Shown here piece by piece: positions 54,662 to 64,000 of a stretch of 64,000 nucleotides of DNA (positions are counted from its first letter, which is position 1; the number at the start of each line of letters is the position of its first letter). The DNA comes from Sanderia malayensis (Eukaryota; Cnidaria; Scyphozoa; Semaeostomeae; Pelagiidae), in the NCBI GenBank assembly GCA_013076295.1, contig RQOL01000718.1, positions 2,046,001-2,110,000 of the forward strand, read 5' to 3'. The position numbers were made by a program, and so were the translations under genes. The notes under the pieces were generated by a model. That model saw only the letters and a list, made by a program, of their open reading frames with translations. It searched no databases and had not been told where the DNA came from.

Positions 54662-57600
54662 ATGTCTAATAATGCTACATGTTGTGGATGTTTTGGGAAT
54701 ATTTTTGGTAGCATCAAAGGTGTGAGAAGGAGAGGCAGGTTAGTTTACTTTGGTTGAGTTTTTACAAGTGGCCTACGTGTTGTCTTCTTTGGTGACGTGA
54801 TAATGATAATGGACTGTCGTTACTTTCCTTTGCGATTGATCATCAAATAATCGTCAGAATATTATGCTATTTTCTTTACTTCATTTCAAAGGACGTACAG
54901 AAGAGCAAGATACAACGAAAGAGAGTATAGCATTGAGGTAAATTTAAGTACAATTTTATTTTCAAGTTCAACATTTTCTGTTATGTTAGACCTTTTAGCA
55001 CGTTGGACCAAGCTCTTCCGACTTTCCAGAAATTTTATTACTGAAATATGTAACAGATCTAAGCAGTGTCTTTAATACTCCGTTTTTAATTTTCAGTTTG
55101 AAAATTTGATCGAGGAAGTGAGTACAGTTTTTTGCAATACGAACTCTTGCATTATTTATTTTGCAGTACATTTTCACAATAGAATCACAGCAAATAGATT
55201 CTTGTATGTTTTTAACAGATAGATTAAGGAGTTCCTAATTCTGATTATATTTCCTTTCAGGATGATTTTGTTCCAACAAGAAAGTAAGCCAATGCCAATT
55301 ATCATAACTGTAGCTCTTTATTGTATGATCGAACCTCTTGCTGACACTATACTGCTACAACAGAGCAAAATATCCCTCTGCATATTTAACAACTTGCAAA
55401 TTCAAATAGACCAATATAATAAGAGCAATAGAGTACAATGGAATAAGAAAAATAAAAGAAAAAAACCATACTTTGTAAACTGGACAGAATCCATTGACCT
55501 ATTTATTAGCATTATCACTTACCTACTTACTTACCACTTAGCAGCGTATTACCCCTCCACTTAGAATTAATTCTTTTGGAACATGGTATTGTTTAAAAAC
55601 AATAGACTATTGTTCTGTCTATTGTTTTCGGAAAACACTAGGGTCAAGTTTCTTATAGCTCAGTTTCTCAGTTGCTGGGTAATGTATACTGTATGATATA
55701 GGAAAACTGTTGATACCAAGGATTTTGAGGTCAATTCCCAAATACACAATGAGAATCCATTTTCATTTGACATCATGATTGACAATGTCCTGATTTATAT
55801 GTTAATTCTTTAGTCAATTGTGTATTATTGTGGATGGATTGTTAACCGGGTGATATTTCTGCATTCAAGGTTTGCCGTATCTGACGAAGAACGAGAACTG
55901 TTAAATAAAGGAAAATATGATGCATTAATTGGGCATCAAAGCAGGACAAATGCAGAAATCGAAGCAGAGGTATGAAGAGAAATTCTTTGTATTTGATATT
56001 TCAAAATAAATTCATCTTAATAATACCAACACCAAAATTGGTTTAGTCTTAAATTGCTGAATTAATCTAATCTTAATAACTGTTTTTAAATATTAATAAG
56101 GCCTTCCATTTTAAATTTCATTATTAACCCCCCTGAATGGACTATCAAAGGCACTTTTATGTATCTGAATATTGAAGTCTTCCTGAGGTCTCTCACTGCA
56201 TTGATTTGCTATGTCTTTATGTATTAATATTTTTGAGATATTTAAGCATTACCCCCAGTCTTGTCATTGTACATCATGCATTGTGTTTTACTGGTAATAT
56301 TAATATTTGATGAAGTCAACCAGACTCTTATAACCACACATAATTTTACTACATAGCTCTTTATTGTTTTGGACCATTGGAATAATCTCATTTGCTCTTT
56401 ATTGTAATTCTTTATTCAGTCTTGTTTTCAAAATGTTATTTTTTACTCTCATTTTTAAGCTGACAAAGCAAGAAGAAGACCTTCGCCTAGAGGAAGAAGT
56501 ACGTTTATTAATTTATAAACATTTTTAATAAGAAACTAAGCTTTGAAGGTGTTTGGTATCTTGTTTTTTTCTTATTTGAAGGGTCGGTTTCTTTTAGACG
56601 GTTTCATATAAAGCAAAATATGTGTATTATAAATTGCAGTGTATTATAAATTATATATGTCGAACTTGATATTTTACAGTATGACATGTTTCTACTTGGT
56701 CATAAATTGATTAGTGACAGTGAATTTATTAGAGGATGACTGTGATAAGTGAGATGCTCAGAAATTGAGGTTGCAGCATTTTAAGCCTTTAGCAAATAGC
56801 ATTCAGTAATATTGCTGCATAAAATATACAGATTTTTATGCCGGGAGAGTTCTTTTCTATGAGATGATACATTTCAACATTTTCTACTTTAAAAGAGAGT
56901 AGACTTTATTTGAGCAAACTTGTTTTGCAAACATATCTCCAGACAGTGCTAAGTTTTATAAATTATTCATCATCCAATGTTAGCTTTTTCAATTTGAGCA
57001 CCACTGAATAATCTGAATATGATATTGTGACTGTGTCACAACTTGAGCTGTTGTTGAATGGCAGGTGGCAAGAAGATTATTCAGCATTCATATGTATTCT
57101 TGCCTAAGATAAGATCATTCACTTATCTCTGCATGTCTGAGACATGTCAATTTAATATATGCATATTGTAATTGTGCATTTATTTTGTCTGTTAGGCCTA
57201 TTATCAAGCAAAGGAGGAAGCAGCAAAAGTCTCAACTCAATCAAAATTGAGACAGGTAACTTGATAATGTGTGCAGTTACTTTTTATTAACATAACGGGC
57301 TATTCTTCTGCAATATGTTTTGTCATTTGCCTGCAAAACACCCAACTAATTGATATGTTTCTCCTGGACTCTTAACTATAACTCTGTTTTATCAAATTAT
57401 TGACTATAAATGTTGTATTTTTAGACTGAGAAAGCAACCGCCCAGAGCAAAAGAGCTTTTGACAGTGAAGAATTTACAACATGGCTTTCACAAGAAAATC
57501 TAGAAATAACAAGGTATGATAATTTTTCACGATTGGCATATTATTAAGCTTACAGTGCGTTTTATAATCTAAACATTTTATCCTATAAAATAGATGATAA

Positions 57601-58241
57601 TAATGACTATTTTCCTGTTGCCCATGCTATTGTGTTTTGACATTATAGCCCTGAACTTGATGTGGAAGATTTTGATACTTTCTTGGAGAAGGTAAAAGCC
57701 AGATCACTGTCAGCTAAGAACACAAAAGGTTAGGTTTTGGTTGCAAGTATAATAGAGCTTTTTTAGAAGATGTTCACATCAACAGACAACTCAATTTTTA
57801 TGCATCTTTCTTCGCTAAAAACCCACATAGAATGAATAATAGAATGAACAATAGCCTGTTGTTTTTAGCAATAGCCTATTGTTTTTGAACAATAGGGTGG
57901 ATGGAAAGTTAGCAGGTTCTTATATGCGGGTTTTTACTGTATTCAGGCGTTGGTTTGTTGTTTTTTATGTAAAATCGTGAAGATTGAAGCCCTGGGTTTT
58001 GACATGCTTGTATTTTATTCTCAGTAGCTGAAGTTGCAAATGTTTCAAGCCAGTTGTCTTTGGAGGCCACGCTGAACCAAGGCTTAGAAGCAACACAATT
58101 GGCTGACAACGCTTTGAATGCATTGAGCCCAATTGATAATGATGATGATGATGATGATAGCAATATTCTGAGCATTGATGCAAAGTCAAACATTGCTAAT
58201 GTAAATGAAAATGAAGATCGTGACGATGTTGGGTTATTACA
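54662..58241 (+). CDS. AP1AR: AP1AR (gadkin)-like adaptor protein, 3' end unresolved
   Basis: Ten exons join in phase: 54662-54738, 54892-54937, 55097-55117, 55261-55283, 55870-55969, 56460-56498, 57196-57255, 57425-57513, 57649-57728 and 58025-58241, about 250 residues. The start MSNNATCCGCFG has a cysteine cluster like the palmitoylated N terminus of gadkin. YSIEFENLIEEDD matches the gadkin IEFENLV segment. A charged helix EEDLRLEEEAYYQAKEEAAK matches its LRLEEEALYAAQ region. The acidic DSEEFTTWLSQ and DVEDFDTF follow, then a poly-aspartate run near the end. Vertebrate gadkin links AP-1, kinesin and Arp2/3 on trans-Golgi and endosomal membranes. Exons 3 and 4 are only 21 and 23 bases. After 58241 the simplest ending is a short exon from 58733 with a stop at 58752-58754, but a further exon near 58885 is possible. 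Confidence 0.8.
55970..57195 (+). other. Introns 5 and 6 of the AP1AR-like gene
   Basis: AT-rich sequence broken only by the 39-base exon at 56460-56498. No repeats or other genes recognised. Confidence 0.5.
57814..57941. mobile_element. MITE with CCCGCATATAAGAAC ends, copy 2
   Basis: The right end AGGTTCTTATATGCGGGTTT matches the family at 33374-33508. The left end is worn (AAAAACCCACATAGAATG). The interior shares repeated AACAATAG. In an intron of the AP1AR-like gene. Confidence 0.6.
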
Positions 58242-58754
58242 GTGAGTATGATAATTATTATATTGCTTCAATAACGATTAGGAGTAATATTTGAATATAC
58301 AAACATTTAGGAAAAGTTGGGGTATTTGCACATGCCAGAACTATCAATTATTATAGTTGGTTTGCACGATTGATGATCTTGTCATAGGCAATATTAAGCA
58401 AAGCACCCTTTCATTCATTAGTATGTGCATTTAACAGCTATTTAGCTTTAAATTCATATAAATATTTACGTTTATAATGCCATACGTTCGTGATGCTTCT
58501 TGGTCGGGATCGATTCAATTCAATATCAGGCTGATTGCGGAGTTGAGATGGTTTCTTCTGTCTGTTGCTGTTGTAATATCTTTTTGGACTGATATCCGAG
58601 GATGATATGAGATGAGGCCAAGACTTAAATGTTAGTTATCAATATTATTTCTGCTTTCTTTTCGTTTATGGTTGTATTTATTCACTCTCTACTTTAAAAA
58701 GATTTATTTCTCATTACGTCACTCCTTTCCAGGCTCCAAAGTAAGAGGTTTTGA

Positions 58755-59611
58755 TTGTCTGACCCAGACCCTCGCTTCGCACGGCACGGCACGGCACGCT
58801 GCACACATTCTCTTCGTTCATGGCAAAGAAGATGGATGGTTAAAAATTCAATCAAGAAATGAAATACATGTTTAACTTTTGCAGAAATATCCAAGGTAAG
58901 TCTCGTTGACATTATATTTCGAGCATTGGCACCTTATATTTAAGAATCATGATATTTTGTAGATTATATGCCGAAATATTTCAATAAGAATTCATTCGCT
59001 TCGTGTTTTTTTCCAACATGGCGGTTGTAGTCCGGCCTTAGTTAAATTCGATTGTTGATTCGTAGGTAAGTTGTGAAGTTGCAAGCATGGTACAAAGAAT
59101 TTGAAGATGAGAAGAGTCGCAATATCAAGTTTATGAACAGTATATTTTACAGATAAAATTTGAATTATTCTGTACAAATTTATTCATTATAAAAGCTTAG
59201 GGCGTGTGTTTCTTGGGAAAATTGTAGGTATAGGCTAAAATAAGGCGTTAAAGAGTAGTATAATGGTAGCAAACTAAAACGCTAGGACATTACTAAGGAC
59301 TTCTCTTCTTATTGTAGGATAATGACTTAGGCTAACTTGGGGACATGCGCTCTAGTAATAGGATAAAAGCGCAGTAACGTAACATAATGACGTAATTAGG
59401 CTAGCAGGGAAACAGCTTGGGTTAGTAGTGGGTGGATCACACAGGGGGGTAGGGCACCTGCGGCCGTAGCAGGAGGCAGAGGTTTCCTGCTGCCGTCGTA
59501 GACGCGGGCCATGGGGCACCCAGACCCCATGGTCGCTGGTTTGTCCCGGACGCTCTGTTTCATAAAAGGTGGGAGGGAGTGAAAGACAAATTTAAAAAAA
59601 TACTCGACCTT
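58755..59611. other. Region with no gene seen; GC-rich islet near 59440-59580
   Basis: Mostly AT-rich. Between about 59440 and 59580 the GC content jumps, with AGCAGGA...TCCTGCT and CCATGGGGC...CCCCATGG inverted blocks. A minus-strand frame spans it (59396-59620, including KPLPPATAAGALPPCV), but nothing identifies it; it may be a fragment of a mobile element. Confidence 0.45.
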
Positions 59612-59705
59612 GTCCACCATGCCAAGTCCTGTTCTGCTTCATGCTGTTGGCCACTTTGCTTTGCCATATGATCCCATGTGCTCAAGGTCCCCTATCCAAT
59701 TCAAT
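59612..59705 (+). repeat. Left arm of a diverged long inverted repeat
   Basis: The segment containing TTGTCCACCATGCCAAGTCC and CATATGATCCCATGTGCTCA is similar to the reverse complement of 61738-61840 (GTGCCAAGTCCTAGTTCTG, then CATATGGTCTTCATGGCTCA). Confidence 0.55.
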
Positions 59706-60239
59706 CAAGTTGTCAATGAGCAAACACTTCATTCACAAAGATGAGAAAATGAAATATTTATATGATGTTGTTCAATCACAATGCACTATTATCACAATTT
59801 ATATCCAAGTTCATTTTTGCAAAAAAATATCTAACAAAATATTTGGCTGGGGGGCATGTTGCAAATCATCAAACCCACGGAATAAAACTCTCAAAGTTGG
59901 AAAACGCAACCTGTTCACAAACGCCAAACGTTCCTAGGCCTCTCGTTTTGAAAAAAAGTCTCGTTTTAGAGCCATTAAATATACAGAGGCAAAAACTGAC
60001 GAGAGCAGTAAGCATTGCCCCCCGTAGGCCATAGCGTCATTGCATTTACTGCACCCCCCAGGCCGTATCATCATTATTTGATCAGACGAATGGCTGAACA
60101 TTACAATACAAAAGCGAGGACCAAAATAGATTTTAGCCCATTTTGAGATGAAAAAACCCACATGAAGCAAATGAATCTCGTTTATGCAAATAAAAAAAAC
60201 TTGATAACAAAAATAAGAAAGGATTATGTAGCAAAAAGG

Positions 60240-61330
60240 GATAAATATCTCAGTTTATAGATTTCTCCAAACTAATAACTTTAACAGATAGTTCCTAGTA
60301 AACTGCAACTAATTAGTGTAACGATAGAGGCCTCAGAAGGACTATCTTTAGAGAAACATTCTGCTAACTTTAAAACACTAACTGTTTGGTCACGACTCTA
60401 TTATTAAGAAAATTACGGAGAATGAGGGAGAAAGAACTATGGGATAAAAGGAAAGATAAATGGAGTGTAAAAAATAATACATAAAAGTATGGTAAAAATT
60501 TAATCTATATAAAAAATAAACTCTTAAGATAAAATTAAAGAAATACCCCCAAACTTCTTTTACTTTATCTTTCAACTTTATACTATATACTATTCTAAGG
60601 CAGTGCTTGCTTTTAATGCAGTAGTTTGCAACTATTCATAGGCAATCGCTGACAATTAACTAAACGCTATTGCATGAATGGCTATAAGAACTCCATACAA
60701 AATTGCTATACTCAACATAATACAAACTACAGCAACGACAACTGAAACTAATACTACTTATCAAGTTGAAGCCAATCTGCTGAAGAAAAGCTAATACCAT
60801 TATGACAAATTTTTAAACAATGCTGTCACTACTTCTTAGGCAGCTAATGACACAATTGGTATACTATATACCACAAATACTACAAGCACTGTACTGAAGC
60901 CACACTAGAATCTTTTCCAAAATTAAGAGGTAAATCAATATTCTTAAATTAGCACTAGCTAAAAGCAATAAAATGGAATAGCTGAAGTCCCTATACTCAG
61001 CTCTTCAAACAGACCAAAACAATATGAGCTAGTAATCTGATGTGTCAAGCAAAGATGAAATGTTCTCAGCCTACTACTCCACAATTCCAACATAATATAA
61101 CATGACTATTACCACTACGAGTGCTCACCTAAACAACAGCAATAATATTACTAAATGGTAAAATATTAGAACTTTAATGACTACTATCACAAAAGCTACA
61201 ACTACTACTTTCATTACTAATGCTAGAACTGGTATGTTAGAACAACCAGTTTTGTTATTTATGTTACATGTCAACTATTAATACTAGCGTGACTGAACAA
61301 CTGAAAAAAAATACTTGACTAAATACAAAG
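60240..61330 (+). other. G-poor, A/C/T-biased segment
   Basis: Over about 1 kb the + strand has few guanines, with many ACTAC, CAACA and AATACT words. There are no open frames or repeats of fixed period. The bias suggests an old degenerate simple-sequence region or strong strand mutation asymmetry. Confidence 0.5.
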
Positions 61331-61737
61331 TGTAACAAATTAATATGCACAAAGAAATTCATTTGAATCGGTGGATTGCAGCCTATTTGGACGCCAGGGT
61401 AAGGGTTCACGGTACAAGCTTTTGCGTAAACATTGTCAGAGCAGACCGATATCAAATTCAGCGACCCAGGCTTCAACTACGATGACGCGTACAATGCTTA
61501 ATACTTCTCCTAGTTTTAGATGCAAACAAATCAACATTTTCGTCCTCGTCGAGAAATATCCCATCAGAATGATAAAGAGCAACAGCCTCACAAGCCTTTC
61601 AGCCCTGATCCTTATATTTTTAGAAACTTGGATACTCATGTGATAATGAACAGCATTGTCAAAGAGCAACATAATATATATATGATCATTTTCTCACCTT
61701 GTCAATGAAGTTGCAGCTCAAGAACATGACAACAAGG

Positions 61738-61840
61738 TTGAATCAGAATCAGGGACCATGAGCCATGAAGACCATATGACGCAGCAAAGTAGTCCAACAG
61801 CAATCCACAGAACTAGGACTTGGCACAGTGGACATGGCCG
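61738..61840 (-). repeat. Right arm of a diverged long inverted repeat
   Basis: Reverse-oriented relative of 59612-59705, about 2.1 kb away. The pair could be two insertions of one dispersed repeat or the ends of one old element. Confidence 0.55.
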
Positions 61841-62708
61841 AGTGCTTACAGTTACGAAGCTAAAAAAAAGAATACAATAATTAACAAAATACAATAAAAT
61901 TAAAACTAAATTACTTAAGGGTTGAAACTGCCTTTGTTCATCGAATTTATAATCTTTAAAGGAGTACGGGAAACTGGCCAATACAGATTGATCATCAAAG
62001 CTCTGTGGCAAACAAGCTTTTTCCTATAAATTTGGGTAGAAGGATCACTTAAATAAATAGAGGGGTAATTTTTAAGAAACTTCAAAGACAGTTTCAAGAT
62101 TGGCCCATTGCAGACATCGTGCCCCTTTATGAATAAAAACCACTGCTTTAACAATAATAAATGTCCATTCTTCTTCAATGTTCTTCTTCACTCTCCATTG
62201 AGCTCTCTTGAGCTTGGCTCGAAATACATCCATACAAAGCACATAATATCATGAGTTACTTAACAATATATGTCTGCAATGACCAACTGAGCCCCCTCCA
62301 ATGGACTGATAATCATCTAAGTATCATAATGCTTCAAATAAATGCAGGTAGAAATGGGCTGATAGCCGATATAATATAATAAAGTATAACAGATGCTATG
62401 AGCAACCCTCTCTGTCTCCCATAGATTATTCTTCCAGGGGCATGCACCTTTGTCTCTGTCAACTTATCAGTACATACATTCCTTCATCAATCAATTTGCA
62501 ATAGATGCATGTATTTGAAGCATTATAACACAGATTTTTAAAATAATGAATTAATTATAAATTAAGATACTCAAGTCCTGTCTTCATCCTCTGATCTTCA
62601 AGAAATGGTCCAGTCATCATCTTCAGCCGTTATTCTTCATGAACCATAAACAAGAAACTAAAATAAATGCGTAATATCAAAGATATAAGTATTCTAAGAA
62701 AATAACTT
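61841..62708. other. AT-rich region before the satellite, no gene seen
   Basis: No frame, repeat or RNA gene that I can support. Confidence 0.5.
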
Positions 62709-64000
62709 GGCTGCAACCAATGCCTACAATGAGCTGCAAACCATGGCATTATATAGCTGCAAGCATAGCCTACAATTAGCTGCAAACTATCGCATTATTT
62801 TACAGCAAGCATCGCCCATAATTAGCTGGAAACTATTGCATTATATAGCAGCAAGCATTGCCTATAATTAGCTGCAAACTATTGCATTATATAGCTGCAA
62901 GCATAGCCTATAAGTAGCTGCAAACTATTGCATTATATAGCAGCAAGCATGGCGTACAATTAGCTGCAAACTATTGCATTATATAGCTGCAAGCATAGCC
63001 TATAAGTAGCTGCAAACTATTGCATTATAAAGCTGTAAGCATAGCCTACAATTAGCTGCAAACTATCGCATTATACAGCTGCAAGCATAGACTACAATTA
63101 CCTGCAAACTATTGCATTATATAGCTGCAAGCATAGCCTATAATTACCTGCAAACTATTGCATAAAATAGCTGCAAGCATAGCCAAAAATTAGCTGCAAA
63201 CTATTGCATTATATAGCATCAAGCATTGCCTATAATTAGCTGCAAACTATTGCATTATATAGCATCAAGCATTGCCTATAATTAGCTGCAAACTATTGCA
63301 TTATATAGCATCAAGCATAGCCTATAAGTAGCTGCAAACTATTGCATTATATAGCTGCAAGCATAGCCTATAAGTAGCTGCAAACTATTGCATTATATAG
63401 CTGCAAGCATTGCCTATAATTAGCTGCAAACTATTGCATTATATAGCTGCAAGCATAGCCTATAAGTAGCTGCAAACTATTGCATTATATAGCATCAAGC
63501 ATTGCCTATAATTAGCTGCAAACTATCGCATTATATAGCTGCAAGCATAGCCTATAATTAGCTGCAAACTATCGCATTATATAGCTGCAAGCATAGCCTA
63601 TAATTAGCTGCAAACTATCGCATTATATAGCTGCAAGCATAGCCTACAATTAGCTGCAAACTATTGCATTATATAGCTGCAAGCATAGCCTATAAGTAGC
63701 TGCAAACTATTGCATTATATAGCTGCAAGCATAGCCTATAAGTAGCTGCAAACTATTGCATTATATAGCTGCAAGCATTGCCTATAATTAGCTGCAAACT
63801 ATTGCATTATATAGCTGCAAGCATAGCCTATAAGTAGCTGCAAACTATTGCATTATATAGCATCAAGCATTGCCTATAATTAGCTGCAAACTATCGCATT
63901 ATATAGCTGCAAGCATAGCCTATAATTAGCTGCAAACTATCGCATTATATAGCTGCAAGCATAGCCTATAATTAGCTGCAAACTATCGCATTATATAGCT
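62709..64000 (+). repeat. 46-bp satellite array, runs off the window edge
   Basis: About 28 tandem copies. The unit is two 23-base halves that each open with AGCTGCAA: AGCTGCAAACTATTGC then ATTATAT, and AGCTGCAAGCATAGCC then TATAATT. The first few copies near 62709-62830 are the most diverged, and copies become uniform toward the right edge. Variants include CATCAAGC for CTGCAAGC, TATCGC for TATTGC, and AAGT for AATT. Confidence 0.97.

Noticed and set aside
62709..64000. CRISPR array
   Set aside because: The repeats are contiguous, without unique spacers, in a eukaryotic genome; this is a satellite.

Overview
The window is nuclear DNA of an invertebrate animal. Genes are split by many short, AT-rich GT-AG introns, promoters and poly(A) signals are eukaryotic, there is interstitial TTAGGG repeat, and the genes are animal-specific (Wnt, AAK1-type kinase, EGF-repeat protein, rhodopsin-like GPCR, ERICH3, AP1AR/gadkin). 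A cnidarian is my best guess, from the intronless divergent GPCR, the EGF-exon gene and the mix of families. No sequence here proves the phylum.

I rebuilt the gene models by hand, joining exons whose splice sites and reading phase agree. On the + strand from left to right: COMTD1-like O-methyltransferase (115-1176); Wnt ligand in five exons (4875-10516); AAK1/BMP2K-type kinase in eleven exons with a polyglutamine tail (11529-18637); BFR1-like coiled-coil protein with a long acidic tail (19651-23674); SLC22A18-like transporter (24316-29106); PH-PDZ adaptor with tyrosine motifs (29940-31284); mitochondrial iron-sulfur protein NFU1 (31847-34348); secreted protein with twelve EGF modules (35129-41964); ERICH3-like protein whose frame runs on into a leucine-rich repeat domain (44705-53521); and AP1AR/gadkin-like protein (54662 to about 58241, 3' end unresolved). 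One gene is on the minus strand: a single-exon class A GPCR (42869-43798).

The genes do not form a pathway. Loose themes are membrane traffic (AAK1 with AP-2, gadkin with AP-1), signalling (Wnt, GPCR, PH-PDZ adaptor) and mitochondria (NFU1, COMTD1-like). The rest of the window is rich in small non-autonomous DNA transposons. Three hAT-like elements have exact 8-bp target duplications and a fourth has a 7 of 8 match. There is also a 189-bp TA-flanked element present twice, a tRNA-derived SINE, several long hairpins, a TTAGGG-containing minisatellite inside the transporter gene, and a 46-bp satellite array that runs off the right edge. From about 58.8 to 62.7 kb the sequence is AT-rich and I find no gene.

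The points most worth following up are the apparent ERICH3-LRR fusion, the BFR1-type protein in an animal, the PH-PDZ adaptor with three repeated phosphotyrosine-like motifs, the foldback with a hammerhead-like core in a transporter intron, and the higher-order structure of the satellite.
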